From contig CP093830.1 in NCBI GenBank assembly GCA_033063855.1, forward strand, positions 22,134,854 to 22,198,853: 64,000 bases of DNA. Reading direction: 5' to 3'. A program made the position numbers and the translations under genes. This DNA is from Smittia aterrima. Lineage: Eukaryota > Arthropoda > Insecta > Diptera > Chironomidae. This document shows, in pieces, positions 28,001-43,000 of the stretch (position 1 is its first letter; every line of letters starts with the position of its first letter). The notes under the pieces are model-generated. The model was not told where the DNA came from. It saw only the letters and a program-made list of their open reading frames with translations, and did not search any database.

Positions 28001-31000
28001 TTTAGCTAAATGCCGGTTGGAATTGATACATTTCGCCATTTTACTTAGAACAGAAACTTTTCAATTTGTTTGAAAGGTTTTTTTTAGTTGATTATATGTT
28101 GTGCTGCTGCAAACCATCCTCTTGTCTGACGCTATCATCGTTGAGGTTGCCTAATGTACAAAGTTCACCTTTCCATCCCTTTCTGTTAACATCTCCCCGC
28201 ACGACTCCACCTTTTCAGTGGTTTTACGATGTCAACTCAGCCAAAACCCATCAAATGTGTTATTTGATCAGCTAAAGCCCGAAACACAAAACTGATGACA
28301 TCCAACATAATTACATTCATTTTTTATTGTTGTTTAGTTCACTCTCACTTTCCCGTGGTCTATTGGGGAAGCAATATCATCGCTTGCTACAGTGATCCGA
28401 GTGTATTGACAAAAGGAGGGTGGTGATGAATAGATTGATGGAGAGAAACTCGCCGTTGATGGCTTAGTAATCAGTTTTTCCAAAGCCTCCAAAGTAAATG
28501 AATTTTAGTTTTTTACGAAAATCTTTCTTGGTCTTCATCTTCTTTTATGTATTGCCGACGACGACTTCGTGTGAGCTTTATTTGTTTACCTTTCTAGCAT
28601 TTAACGTACACATTATTTGTTCGTTAAATGACGCATAATAATCTATGATCAAAATGTGTAAAAACCTCCATAATGCAAACACACTCTCGCGTACTCTCTC
28701 TCGCACGCCACATAAATCTATAATGACATGCACGTGAAGGCATAAACAGAGTTATTTTCATCGCAATTTTATCTTTCGGAATAAAAACAACATTATCATT
28801 CAGCGCGCCCGACTGAGAGACAAATTCATTTTAATTACTCCTCCGCCTACCTTTAGCTTATGAAGAAGGGAAATAGGAGCGTGTACTTGCCTTCTGAATA
28901 AAAGAATTTTCTTTCGTTTTTAACGGAAGAACGTTAACACCCTCATCGCGTATATGTTTGCTATGCGAGAAGAAGAAAATCTTGCTGCATGAAAAAATCT
29001 AAGTTAATTAAAATTTTCCTAAAATCCTCTCCTTTCACCCCCTTCTGCGTTTGATGGAACAGCCGAGAAAAGGAGAGAAATCTAAGCGCGTGGTATGTCG
29101 AGAGGCGACAGGATTTGTGCGTTTTGCTTTGACAGGGTTTGATAAACTGCTTCAATCGCTGGAGAATTTAGAATTCCACCTCTCACCCCTGATGCGGGTG
29201 TCAACTTTTTTTTACAGGTTTTGAAAGAAAAATTTATACGCGATTATTATATGAGAGCGAAGGCAAACAACAACCCCATAAAATCGCTTTTTAGTATCGT
29301 AATTTTTTGCTCTCGGTTGAGACTCGTGCTGATGGTACACACAACAAATATATTAAATTTACTGTGAAAAGCGGCATTATGGTTAATATGTATAACAAAT
29401 ATCGATATAAAGCGCTTCGTTCTCTCGCTTTCGTTCATCTAAATATGCTTCAAGCTGACGAGTATAAATTCACAAACTCGCTTATCTGCTTTTATGTGTG
29501 AGAGCACACAGCATCAGAAATATTTTTTAAAAAAAGAGAACCGACGAGGGAGGAGTGTTTGCGTGCTGAAATATCTTACTCTTGGCGCTGTCTGTTATTG
29601 CATATTTTATGCGAGATGCTTTATTAAATGTTAAACATGCGTTCTGGTTTCATCTTGAGTCTATTTTCACTCTCGACAGCGCCCGACAATATCCCAAGTA
29701 AACTGTTCTTTATGATTCGTTTTTCGTTATTGTTCAACCGAGAACATAATCAAATCTTGAATCATGTGATAATAAACCTCCCTCCTGGTGATTGTACCAA
29801 GTCGACTGGCAGGAGCGACACGAAGAAGTGAAGGAAAAGGGGAAAACACATTTCAAACTTTTCTTGCGACCATCAAACTGCATAGCTGATGTTTCACGTC
29901 GTTCTCTTCGTCATCTGGAAAATATTTTCATGTTTTCAATGTGTTTCGGGGTGAAAGACGTGAGCGATAAGAATCAGAGAAGACATTCACACTTTATAGT
30001 TTCACCAGTCACACAATCTTTGATGCAGCTTCTCCAATGCATTCTCCAATAAATTCTCTTTCCTCTTGAAAATCGATAAGGAATTTCTTTCCTTTCTTCC
30101 TTTCTCAAAGCAACAGCGAACTGGTGTTATATTATGGCTTAAGCTTCATGTCCCTTTCGCGTCGTTTTCATGATCATATAAATATTTTATTTGCAGTAAT
30201 AAAACGTGTGGTGTGTTGACGATATAAAAGCGGAATGTTCTGCTGTACATGAAATATGTTTGTGTCAATTTATTCAATAAAAAAGTGAACATCTAAACAT
30301 CAATGTGCTTTCGAGCAAAAGATATATTTTCAAAAGCCATTAAGATTCATGTGCATTTATAACGTGACATTATCCCTTCTGATAGGGACTCGAAATGATA
30401 TTCTTCCCAAACACGCCACTCACATAAAAACGAGGCACTCAAATGACTGACTGCCGTGTAAAAACTGCACTAAATATTGGCTGTCCCGACATATTGCTGA
30501 TAGCACTCTTTCATTTTCGAAATTGGATTGCATTTTTCATAACACAATCAACACGAAAATGGTTCATTAAATTCAATCCCTCTCTCACTCTCTCTCTCGC
30601 CCTGAAGAGCCAACGCCTAACGCTCGATACGCAATTTTCGCTTGATGGAAAACGCGATGAAGTTTTTAGACGCTCGAAGAAATTGGGAGGGCGAAAAATT
30701 TTCACCATTCATTATGAATTTTTTATGAAACGGCTTCGTTTTACAAAACCTCGAAAGGGAAGTCGTTTTTAAGTTGAAAAGAAAAGTTGAATTTTCTTCG
30801 AGAGTGGAAATTAAATTATTTCGGGGAAAAAATAAAAGTTTCATGTCAAGGCAACAATCAAAAATCGATATCAATGTTGAAAGACTTCTTAATATCAATC
30901 AATAACAAAACTCCCCAGTTCTCTGTGTCGTTGAATTATTATTTGGACAATTGCAGTAGCAAAACATCGACACGTGAGTCAATTGAAAATTCCTTTTAAT

Positions 31001-34000
31001 TCTGGTAACTTTCATGGCTTACAAATAAATTAAAAGGCCACATGCAAGAATCGAAATCGAATTATTTTGTTTATTCAATTCAAGGGAAGTTTAATAACAA
31101 GAGACGGCGGCGAATTAAACTTTCCTTTTGTTCTTTGAATTGACGAATGTGTAGAGAGCTCAGCTCGCAGAATGAAAATCTTTGAAATAATTCAGAGAAT
31201 TCATTTCATTTATGCTGTTTGCTTCTCTGTTGTTGCTGCTGTTGATTCCCACAATTCACAGTTCGCAGTTTTTCTTCATTGTTTCAACACAAGTGGCGGG
31301 GAATAAAGCGGAGGGTTGATATTTCTATTCTATTGTGATTGCTGTTTGTCGCTCATTCTTTTTGCATTAATTACAAGCGCTCACATACACGAACACATTC
31401 AAACATCAAGGTTCAACCGCTTTCCCACTCCATTCTTCCTTTTTCGGTTTGAAAATTAGTTTTATTTTCCGTCGTGATGTTTACGATGCCGTTTGCGACA
31501 TGATAAACGAAGAAGCAACAATAAATCGGGGGTTGAAGGGAGCAAGGAGTGATGGGAGGGAAGCATGAAACTTGATAAATGCGATGCAACAATCTATTGA
31601 AGTTCATCATGAACATTATATCGTTCTGAGGGGATTGCGGTTTTGTTTGTGAATTTATTTTTTAGAAAATTATTACTTGAATTACTTTTTTTCTCTCTGT
31701 TGCTTTGCTCGTTTAATGTTCAGTGCACACAACAAGTTTTTTCTTTCTCCTTCTTCTTGGTTAAGTTATGGGCACGAAAACATAAACTTTTTCATATTCC
31801 TCAAACCACAACCTCGCCTCATTCTGATGTCAGAAACCACTTAACGAGCAATTTCACGACAAAAAAAAAACAAAGTTCCCGATCGCAACGGAATGAGAAT
31901 CTCGAGGCGAAAGAGAAAGAATATTATAAGTGATTGGACGGTGATGATGGTTGAAGCAACGTTTAGACTTTAAAAGGAGACGAGAAAAATTATCAATCAG
32001 TGTCGATAAGCGAATGATTGTTTTTCAATTGCACAACTCTCTCTCACTCTGAGAGCTCTGATTGGCAACTAAGTTGACCTCAATCGAATAAAATTCTAAA
32101 TCGGAATTCTCGTGTCTACTCACACCGAAAAGGAGCGAACCGAACAAACCCTGATAAAAAGTTATTCAAATCATTTCATCCCTCGACATAAAGTGTGGCA
32201 AACAATCGAATCAAAACGAGAAGTAAATTATCGATTGTTATTTTCTAGACAACAATGAAAGCGGAACAAAAGAGAAGAGAAGCTAAGATGGCAGTTTGTT
32301 GTCACGCTGTGAGATTTTTATGCATCGCACATGGCGATGTGGGTAGCAATAAAAATGTGATATCCATTTCGAATTATTTACATGACTATCCATTCACATT
32401 TGAGGAGAAAGGGGATGAACGGAAAAGCTTGTGCAAGAGAAAGTTTCACAAGAAGAGAAAAACCAATCGAGATTTCTTGGTATCCATTATTCAGATAAGT
32501 CTAATTGCCACGACACAAGCCACCTAAGCCTTCTCTCTCTCTCTCTGCTTTTGTGAGTAAATATGTGTCGCTAATCTCAATCTCGATACGAAGGAGCAAG
32601 GAGAAAAGATTTTTGCTGTTGAAACGCTGCCAGCAAAACTGAAATCTAATGCACCAGCATGCACTTCTGCTGTGAACAAATTTAAGGATTTTCCGAGCTC
32701 AGCTTTCGTCTGTCTTGCTTTGGGAAAAGTCTTTGACTAAGGGCGAGTCTTGCTTTGAAGACAAATCTTCTCAATCCCGAGAAGGATATAATTATACATG
32801 TGTTTGTTGAGACTAAGACGTCGTCTCAGCTATAGCCATCCGACGGAAAGGATTTTGTTGCGGGTTCGAGAAAGCGAAAGAGATCTGTAGAAATAAAAGG
32901 GAAAACCTAATTCGAATTTTAACGATTGGATTTCAGGGTTTTCACTGTTTAAAGGGATTTTAGCTTTTATTGGTTTCGGAATGTGAGAGAATGCTCAAGC
33001 CAGAGAAGTCTTCATCTTCGTCTCCGTCTCATGGAACATTGTGTGTCATAAAAGCAAAGCTTTAAAGCTCCCTAATATTCTGTTTTATGATTTCATTTTT
33101 GGGGCAAGAAGGAAGAATATTTTTCAATGACACCAACGCTGCTTCCAACGTTACGACTCTCAAAATTCAGCCATTTATATGACTTTGGAGAGATCGTACG
33201 TTAACGTTATGGATGCTGAATTATACTCGAGCTGCTGCTATCACTGCTCGCTCCGCAAACAATAATTCCACTGCAAAAGGATTTTAAAAACTCAACCATG
33301 TTTGGTTGTTGTTGTTCCTGCTCGAGTTGAACACGAGAAAACATCAAAAGATAACACATTTCTCTCGGTCGCCTCGAACATTGGAATGGTTCCTCCTTAA
33401 TGCACAGCATACGTGCATTATCATTCATAGTGCTGCTATAAACTCGCTTCCAGCCACGACAAAACATAAAACGTCCATTCTCGTCTGTTTGGGTTTTTCG
33501 TCAATGTCTTTCATGCATCGTTACACTTTAATTTCCATCCAAACCGCTTCAAGCTCTACACTTAAAAAAATCAAAGCAGCGAAGCAGAATTTAAACTCGT
33601 TTGCGTCGCTGACTTGACGTTCTCCTTTGTGGAAGAGAAATTTTTGGGGCGCGCATAAATTACTTGGTTGTGTAGAATGAAACTTTATTACTTTGACTAC
33701 AGCTTCATAAACACAAAAGCATCCGGAAAAACGTATTCATCGTGAGAGGAGGAAGATTGAAACAGAGAAGCAAAGCGCATCATCAAGAAAATCAAGTCAA
33801 CAGAAATTATTTTCGTTTAAGCGAAAAAGAAAAAAGGAAAAAATAGCCGCGGGGACTTAAACATATTGTTTTGATCTTTTCTGTGCTTGCCTGTGCTTCT
33901 GACTCACTTTAAACGGAGGATGTTCAGACGAAAGAGAAACGAGAGAGTGAGAAATCATGGCAATTTCCAAAGAATGCCCTAAACGACAAAATAATTTGAT

Positions 34001-37000
34001 CTAAGGCGAAAGAAGCACGTTTGCCTTTTTCTTTTCTACTCGTCTCGGCTTTGGGGCAAGCGAGACTCTTAAATCTCTCTCTCGTCTCCACTCTACACTG
34101 AAATTCTATCGAAGCAAAGCAACAAAGTGAATTTCGGGGAGAAATTAAATTTCAATTAAAAGATTCAAGCTTTTGCGCTCGCTGCGATAAACGTCGAGTG
34201 TTCTTGATTTGCTAGTTTGCATTTTTCGCCCGTAACATCACGTCACTGAAACTGAGAGCAGCCTTTATAATCCGCGCGCGTGCTTTCTCCTCCATCTAAT
34301 CCTTTTTCTGATTTTCCAAATCAACGAAATTTCAACAACATCCTCTAAGCCCCTTTTCTCATTCAAAAGCCTCTCATGAGCAGCACTCATCTACAGTTGA
34401 ATCGTTCTTAAAAAATCATCCGAAAATTGAAGAGAAGGAGACTTGTGCAATCACTTTTATTGGTTTTGCAAATCCCAATTGATGATTTTTTTTGCAGTGT
34501 GGATGTTAGAGAAGGGGGAAGCTCAGCTCATGCCTTTAAGGCAATCACTGATACTGAAAGCCGTGAAAATGATAACGTCGAAGCGCTTCTACATTTTAGT
34601 TGTTTTCGAGCGAATGGAAATTGAAAAATTCTTTTATGAATTAAAAATGATTTGACGGAGGGAGCCTCTTCTCCGTTCAACGCATCATCATTCAGCGGAG
34701 CGATGCGGAGTGTTATCAAAACACACGCTCAATACTGAAACCCTCCATCGCTTATCGGATTATATTTTTTTTGCCAGCATTAAATTCAGAAATTCATCAA
34801 TTATGCAAAACACATTTTATGCACGAGAAGAAAAAAAAAATTCGTTGTTTCCGTGCTGCCGCAGCCGCCGCCTCTCGAAGGATGAAGAGAAATAATTTCT
34901 GTGCATGTTACGAACCCGTTACGATATCTTAATTCTCAACGAAGTCTTCCCTTGGAAACCTATAATTTTGCTGTTGCAAAAAGAGAAAAAAGGAGAACGA
35001 ACACGAGAATTGTGAATTCATGTTCTTGTTTCGCAGAAGAAACGAAAATTGCTACTTACTCTTCATGGAACATAAATCCTCAGTGAGACTTTCGCTATTA
35101 ACTTCAACTCTGTTGAAGCTTTAATTGATGAAATTTCTATTTTCGTGAAGTGTCATTATTAAAATCAAACGTCTCCAAATTCTTGGGAACCAGAACCAGC
35201 AAAGTTCGCCTAGAAAGGCGATTGTCGGTAGCAGCAGCGAGAAGAGCCAGAATTTGAATCCAGCGGATAATTGATCGAGAGTGAGGACTTTTGCACCTTC
35301 CTTATCTTCTATTGCTAAATTCTCAACACGTTTTGTCCAAACATTTATCCAACTCTCGAAAAGACCGTTTTCCAAATAAGCTGTGATAAGTTTATCAAAT
35401 GATGGGAATAAGAAACTGTCAATTTTGAAGTTAATTGCCATGTTGTAGCTCATGATATAAACGTCTTCGATCATGTAGAAGGTCTGTCTGTCCTTCTCTG
35501 GAACCTGCTTACTATCGTAAGTAACAGCTTCTTTTGGATACAAGATGGTTCCTTCATATGATGATTTACGTTCACGTAATTGATCCATCTCTGCCATCAT
35601 TTCCCATTTGGACACAGTGATCGTTTGATACCTGAAAAAAAAAATTATTTAGACAAATCTATTTGCAAATAAATTTTTGAGAACATTTACTTGTGCAAAA
35701 ACTCATCTTCTATTTTAGATTGAGAGTCAATCATTCGATAGATCGGGAGCTTAGAGACCACAAGTTCTTCCATTGATCTGATTGGTTTTTTCTGAGGATC
35801 TGTTGTCAGTAATTCGTAGAAAACTCCTTGATACGCAGTCCGCATGATGAGACAAAAGAGAATGAAGATCATCAAGAAAACTCTTGCGATACTCCTTTTC
35901 GGCAACGTTAATTGTCCGATGCCCATGAATACTCCAATAATGTTCAATCCCGGTTCGCTTACATTTTCTCCAAGAACGAATGAAATGCTCGAAGGTGATT
36001 TGAAGATCCTTAACAATCCAAGGACAGCAAATGCAACTGCAAAAACGATGCCGAACAGAATCCAAGTCGTTGTATCGAAAGGAAGCAAAAACTTCTCTTC
36101 TGATGTGTAGTTCGCTCCTGGTGGGACAAGGATTACTTGAGAATCGCTTGTAATGGGTGAACTCAAGAAGAAATAGTAGAATGAAACATGCCCAATTGGG
36201 AAAATTGTTGATTCCCAATCAAGTCGAACAGGCTTAGAGACTTTCTGAAATTCTTTGGCTTTACCATTCCAGTGCACGTAATAAGGTGTTTGAGAATTCT
36301 TTAAGTAGGGGTCTACTTTGAAATTCAAATCTCTTGATAATTCGTTAGTTAAAAGAAACAAGTAGCCATTAAAGCTCCATGTACATTTACCATTAACTTC
36401 ACAACTATATTTAACTTGACTTGATAGTGGTCGAGTATCGCTGTGACAAATTTTGAGCGTGCAACCATAAAAGTTATCGATCTTTGCCATGGAAAACTTT
36501 TCTGTCATCCATTTTAACTTTTTCTTCGAGAATTGATTGATCTCAATCAGTTGTTGCTTGTGACATGCTCGAGGCGTGAAGAGTGTTGTTGCTTTTAATG
36601 AAATTATTCCTTTTTCTTCGATCAAGTATTGACGAATTTGATATTCATCGTTTGGGATATTTCTTTCAATTTCTTTTGTTGAGAGATTTGCGCAGACGAT
36701 CAAGAGATTGCGATCTTGTGCGCCTTTTGGTTCTATATTGATCCTTTCCTCGAATTGCAAGTAGTTCTTGAAGGAGTCGAAGAACAAAATTGCAGAGAAA
36801 CCGATTTGGAAATAATTTTTGCCGTTTGCTCGAATCCTTGAATCAACTTGAGTGACGCGATAACTTTTAATGTCACTGATCAACTTCAACGTTTGTTCCA
36901 ACGATTCTTGAGCTTTTGAGTTGTAAATCACTTCAAACTTTATCGTATTTTTGATGAAATATTCTTCGATGTATTCCTTAACAGCGAAAGGTGTTAGACT

Positions 37001-40000
37001 CTGGTCTAACTCTGGAAAGGTGCTTCGCTTAGTGTAGCAAACTTGTAGATGCCAAGCAATTGTGAAAACTGCAAAACACTTTAGAATCAACCTCATCGTT
37101 TGATTTTTGACTCAGCACTGACGTGTAATTAATAAAGAAAATAAACGCTCGTGAAAGAATTGATTTCTATTATCGCGATGTGTCCAAAATGTTTTAATGA
37201 GGTTAACTGAAACGTCAGATTCCCTTTAACTCCGGCAGAAGATCTTTCCTTAGAAACCTTTAATTTTGTTGTTGCAAAAAGAGAAAAAAGGAGAACGAAC
37301 ACGAGAATTGTGAATTCATGTTCTTGTTTCGCAGAAGAAACGAAAATTGCTACTTACTCTTCATGGAACATAAATCCTCAGTGAGACTTTCGCTATTAAC
37401 TTCAACTCTGTTGAAGCTTTAATTGATGAAATTTCCTAATAAAAGTAACAACAGAGAGAGAACTCGCAATAATATTATTCTATCCACAAAGGACTTGAAA
37501 ATGTTTCACGTTCCTCATCCATTCGCACACAGCAAAAACTATAATCACTTTATATGACTGGAGGCCTAATGTTACGTGAAGTTTGATACTTAAAATCTAG
37601 TTCCATCCCAAGCCGAGAAATTACTGTTTCCGTCCATTTTCGAGTTTGGGGATGAGCTCCGGTTGAGTGAACGCATCTTATCAATCCCAATGCGATGCTT
37701 TCGCAACTCAACATACTTTGATACTCTCTGTGCAAGATTCGGAGATGAAGATTGAGCCATTGAAAATAATAAACATTCGGTTACACAAATTTAACAGACT
37801 CTGCTCTTCTCGGAGAAGGGTTTTGCTGCATTCATCTCCATTTGGGATTTGTTGCCATGGCCCATGAGTTATGAAACATCTTTGTTTGTATATCATTACT
37901 TTGTATGAAGCATTGTAATCTCTCTCTGCTATCATTATATAATGTAAATGGAAATTTTCCATAAATCCTTTCTCTAGCCCTCTCACTCCCAATGACGAAA
38001 GCATCGAAGGAAAAGCTAAAATGAAATGGTCTGCGCGTGCATGTTACGAATCGAATCGAGAATACATTTTAATCCGGCAATCTCTTCCAAATCTATCAAT
38101 AATCCGTTTTCAAATTTATTATTTGTTTTCATTTGCGCAATATTGTTTTCCTTTTTTTTCTCTCTCGAATCTGACAGAAATAAAAGTTTTTATTTTCGAG
38201 GGAGTTTTGTTGGGAAGCTTGAAAGGGGATGATGAACAGCTTTTTGCAACAAATGGCTGAAGCCAAACGCTTCAGGTTACGTTGTTGTTTTGTATTTCAT
38301 CAATTTTAAGAGTTTTATTTGTTTAAACAAGAAATAAAAACTATAATAAACAACTGCAGAGGAAGAGAAACTTTTGCATAATTCTATCGTCGGGGATGCA
38401 AGCGGAGTGAGAGAGAGGGAGCGAGTAAAATCCATTTAAATTAATTTTGTAAGCAACTTTATGGCATGGGAACTTTTGAGAGAACGTTTTTTGCTCTTTT
38501 TTCAACAACAATGCATGTTGAAGTGAACATGATACTGGAATTGCGATGTATTTCGGAGGCAAAGGAAACTGAATTGTGTCGAGTTCACGTTTGGAAAACT
38601 AAGAAATGAAAATCTCGAAAGCAGGAGACTGTGAAAAATGTGAAAGAGCGTTTTTGGCATCGTTTTACAAGAAGAAAAGTTCTTTCACGTTGATATACGA
38701 CGCTAAGCTCGTTTTCTCGTAGTTTACTTTACATTCGAATAAATATTCATCGAAGTAACGTTAGCGACAGATAAAAGTTATTTTTGATTGCCGAAATTCT
38801 TTTAATTCCATAACTAACTTCAATTTACTTCTTCTCTTTCTAGGTAAGCACATCTACTTCATCTCTTCTATGATACTTGGGCTCATAAATGTGTGATGTC
38901 GGAGGCGTCTTACTTCGCCACATATGTGGGTTAGACACTTGAAGGTTTCTCTCTCGAGATTTAGTTCTTAATACCCTGGAAACTTTATTATCCACTTCTG
39001 CCATGCACTTGCAGTTGTAAAAGAGATTAACGTCGTTATGCTTTCAGCTACGGGGGGTGAGACTTTGTGCAAGAAAGACGAAAAGCATAAAGTAGCTCTT
39101 GCAGCGTTCGTTTCGTCCACATTGCATGTGAATGTGTGTTTATGTTTTTTTTTTCGTTTTTAATTTCAAGCTCAATTTAGAATTAAGTATCCTTCATTTA
39201 CTCTCCCACCAGACCGAGAAACCAGCTCGTACAATAAACACAGCAGCAGCAGCAGCATTATGAGAGAGTGTAGCATATCTACACAAAAATGGAAAATATG
39301 TTTTCCCGTTCGCTTATTTCTTCGTTCAGTTTCTCCCTCAAACCGCTCGTCTCTTTGTTCTTCCACTCAGCGCTCGTTGTTGTGTGGAGAACAACATTTC
39401 TCATATGCTTTCTGCCTCGGTTGTGAAAAGCTTCATAGAGCTTAAACTAAAGATTATTATGAATTTCATAACTGAAGTCTGTTCATTTTTTCCCATCTCG
39501 TTGTTGTTTTGTTGAATTTTGTGGCAACTACAGAAACAACAAAAACAACTTCTCGAGAAGATTGTGCGAAGAAAGAGATTTAAGCTTCGGTGCATAAGTT
39601 TTGTGGGTAGAACGGAAAGAAGGTGAAACTTTAATTAAAATCATGTGATTTCCTCTCCCACTTCGTTATCTGCTGCCACTTGAAGGAAAACACGAAAACT
39701 TTCATGAGTCTCCTGCGCCACGTCTCACTGATTCGATTTAGAGTTGAAAGCATAAAGTTTTCTGTAGGTTTGGCACTGACTTTGCTCCTCAGATGTTTTC
39801 GCGTCGCTTGGAAGTGTTTGCGGATTAGTTCGCCTCGGTAAAATGCTAATTCGCAATAACTCTAATGGATTTAATCAGAACGAACGACAAGAGAAAGAAA
39901 AAAATCCATTAACTTTGCCATGTGTGATGAATATTTCAGGCAATTAGAATAATTACGAAGCCATCATGTGTTTGTAGGCAAACAAATACGGCTAATGTAA

Positions 40001-43000
40001 ACATAATCGCGCGCTGCCGTTTTGTGTGCTGTTTGTTGCGACGACGAGTCAAATATCTCTCTTTAACGCGACGAGCGAGGAGAAATTTGCACGAGCCTAG
40101 TGCAATTAAAAATTCAATATTAAATTAATTATCGCGGGTGGTAGTGGCCAAGTTCCGTTGCTTGTGTTCATATTTATGAAAATTGAAAAGCATAAATCTC
40201 ATTATAATTAAATCAGATTATTGAAATCAATTATAGAAATGATTAATTGTTCTAGCTTTGGTGTGTAAAAAAGAAGAAGGAAAAACCTTTTCGCTTACCA
40301 AATTGCCAAGCCCATTAGGTCAGAGCGTAATTTCAGTTGCGAAAGCCAATTTATCAATGAAACTTCCAGGCTGAGATTGCATGCTAATTGAGATTAAACT
40401 CAGCTTGATTGGATTGTTTGCAAAAAGGGTTCAATGAACTTCGCATCGCGCGTATTTCGTCTGCTTTTGAGCGACACAGAGATTTTTCGTGATTCGTTTT
40501 TCATCTGTCGTCGTCGTCGCTCCTCAACCAAAGCAATCATTTCGGCAAATTCATTCTCTCTCGACGAATGCATGTTAGGTCCTGATGGTGATCCAAATCA
40601 CGCACATACGCTCCTTTTGTTTCTTCATTCCTGACAGTAATTTCCCAAGCTTTTTATTCTGCACTCACCTCGCCCACTCCTCTCTTAATCCCGCTTTGTA
40701 TCGTTTAGTTCATCCATTTCGAATCGAGCCGAGCTTGTTCGACAGAAAACCCCACACACACACTCTCCGATTGTCATAAACAAACCCTTTGGCTTACGTA
40801 CGTGCCTTCAGGATGATTAGAGAAATTTATGGGATACCATGATCAATCGCTCGTATTTAAGATGATTGATTTCCTTTGCTGGATGTGCGAAGATATTTGA
40901 CTTTAAGCATAGAAAAATTACTTCGAGGAAAACCCTTTTTTCCGAACTTGTTCTTAACCATTTGGCAAAGTGTGGAAGAGGAGGAGACGTTCTGTGTGCC
41001 AAGAACATAAAAATCATAAATTAAAAATGAAATAGCATCTGGGGATGGCGAGGAAAGGAAAGTTTTTCCGATCAAAAACGCATCAAGTGTGTTTCCGGTC
41101 AATAAAACTTTTCAAGCCTGTTTCGAGTTAGTTTATCGTTAGACCGCACCTTAGTTTTGTTTCGTTGTATGTGATATTTGATACAACTCGCAACAAGATG
41201 GATTAGAGTTGGAAGAATGAACGAACGACGAGAGAGAGAGAGATGTAATTAAAATTTCACCTCAATTAAGTTTTCCACAGAAATCTCATTTCATCGTCCG
41301 CCCCCTAGAGCTCTCTTGCAGTTCGTACCCCTTCAGCCAAATGGAAAGTTTCTGACGTTTTACGTCTTCCGATGTGATTGCGAAAGTTACTTTATCATCC
41401 AACGAGATGGAAACACTGAGCACAAGACGAGTCTTAAGAGACAAGAAGAATGTCAAAAATATAATTAGTTTTTCTTCTTTCAAGCCAAAAGTTATTTTAA
41501 TTGAATTCAATTATACTTTTCAGTCTTTTCGCTTGTCTCATCATGATGGGGAAATGCATCTGCGTTCACCCTACTTGATGTTCATTCCTTTTGTTGTTAT
41601 CATTCGCCCACAAGAAGAGATGAAAGATGGGAAATTAAAATCACTTATTCGATTGGGGATGATGCAGTAAAGGGAGAAACATCTCCAAGAGTTCTCTCTT
41701 CTTCTTCTTGGGGGGAAACGAATGTAATCAGAAAAACAATTAAACTATTTTCTCTCTCTTGCACACTCTCCAGTAAACAAGTTCAGCATGATTGATTGAT
41801 CGAGAAATTGTTTAGCCGTAAAGGACTTAATGAGAATTTCTCGAGAGATTATTTCTCGGAGATGTGTTGATTTTCCCTTCGTTCCGATTGAAACATGAAA
41901 TGTTGTCATTGAACTAAGGAGCTGCCCGACAAATATGCTCAACAAGAACAAAATGCTGATTTGGCATGTTTCTTACGCTCATGCTGCTAATTAGTTTCTT
42001 CCGAAACCATCTTGTTTCTTATTTCTTCATCCCTCTCTCTCACTCTAGCCAATATTTGTAAAAGTTATCGCTTGAAAAGAAAAAGTTTTTGACGTGCATG
42101 ATATAAATAGCAATATCCTCGATCATATGCGACGTGAATGACAAGCGTGCGAGCGGAGAGAAACCAGGAAAGCTTTAAAAAAAAAACAGTTGAGAATGTT
42201 CTGCATTTTCTTGCTTCAACGCCGCACAACACATGCTCCATTCACATCTATTTCGCGTCCTGAAAGCCTTTCATAAGTCGAAATTGAATTCTCGTTTTTG
42301 AAATATTTTGATTTATATTCACAAATTCCTCTCGTACGAGAACTCCATCCCAAAACATTAAATTTACCAATCTCTCATCGCTTTTCTGCCGTGAGAGTGT
42401 GTGTGAGTGAAGAATAAACTTATCCATCCGTAAATTAAAAATATTTTCCAACCATAAAGCTTTTTGAAAGTTAAGAATATTTTTGAGTATGCGGGCTACG
42501 CGATCTGATTTCCAATCTCAAAATTTATATGAAAAACTCCTGCTGATGGGTTCGCACAAAAGCTTCTTTCCTGTAATCTCGTTTCTCCTTCTCCGAAAAA
42601 CGCTTCAATGCCCATGACGGTTAGGAACCGACAAAAATCGTTTTAAAAGTGTTTAGATTGCGATTGTTCCCTTTTTATTTACCTTCATATCTCCACGAAA
42701 GTAATTTAATTTAAAATTGTGGTAACACAAACGCACATTCTCCAACCTCATCCTTGAATATTTCATAGGGCCGAGAGTGGAAAAGAACTTTTCTCTACGA
42801 GTAAAAAAGGTAAACGAAGAGAGTCTCAATGATTTTTATTAAAATTGATATCATGATGATAACGGAACATTCCTTAACTCCCACTCCCAACTCTTCTCCA
42901 TGCATGATGCTTTGAATTTAACTTTTTTACGAGAAAGATGCTCGTCGAGGGAAGGTTTTCCGAAAAGGGAGATGAAGACGGCATGGTTGCTAATAAAGGC

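Noticed and set aside
32865..32885. GGGTTCGAGAA, resembling a tRNA B box
   Set aside because: The conserved end of the box is missing, and no matching A box or cloverleaf stems are visible around it. I found no convincing tRNA anywhere in the window.
35751..36218. 155-codon - strand frame overlapping the receptor
   Set aside because: It lies in another register of the IR exon and is a shadow of that coding sequence. The + strand frame at 35844-36110 is the same kind of shadow.
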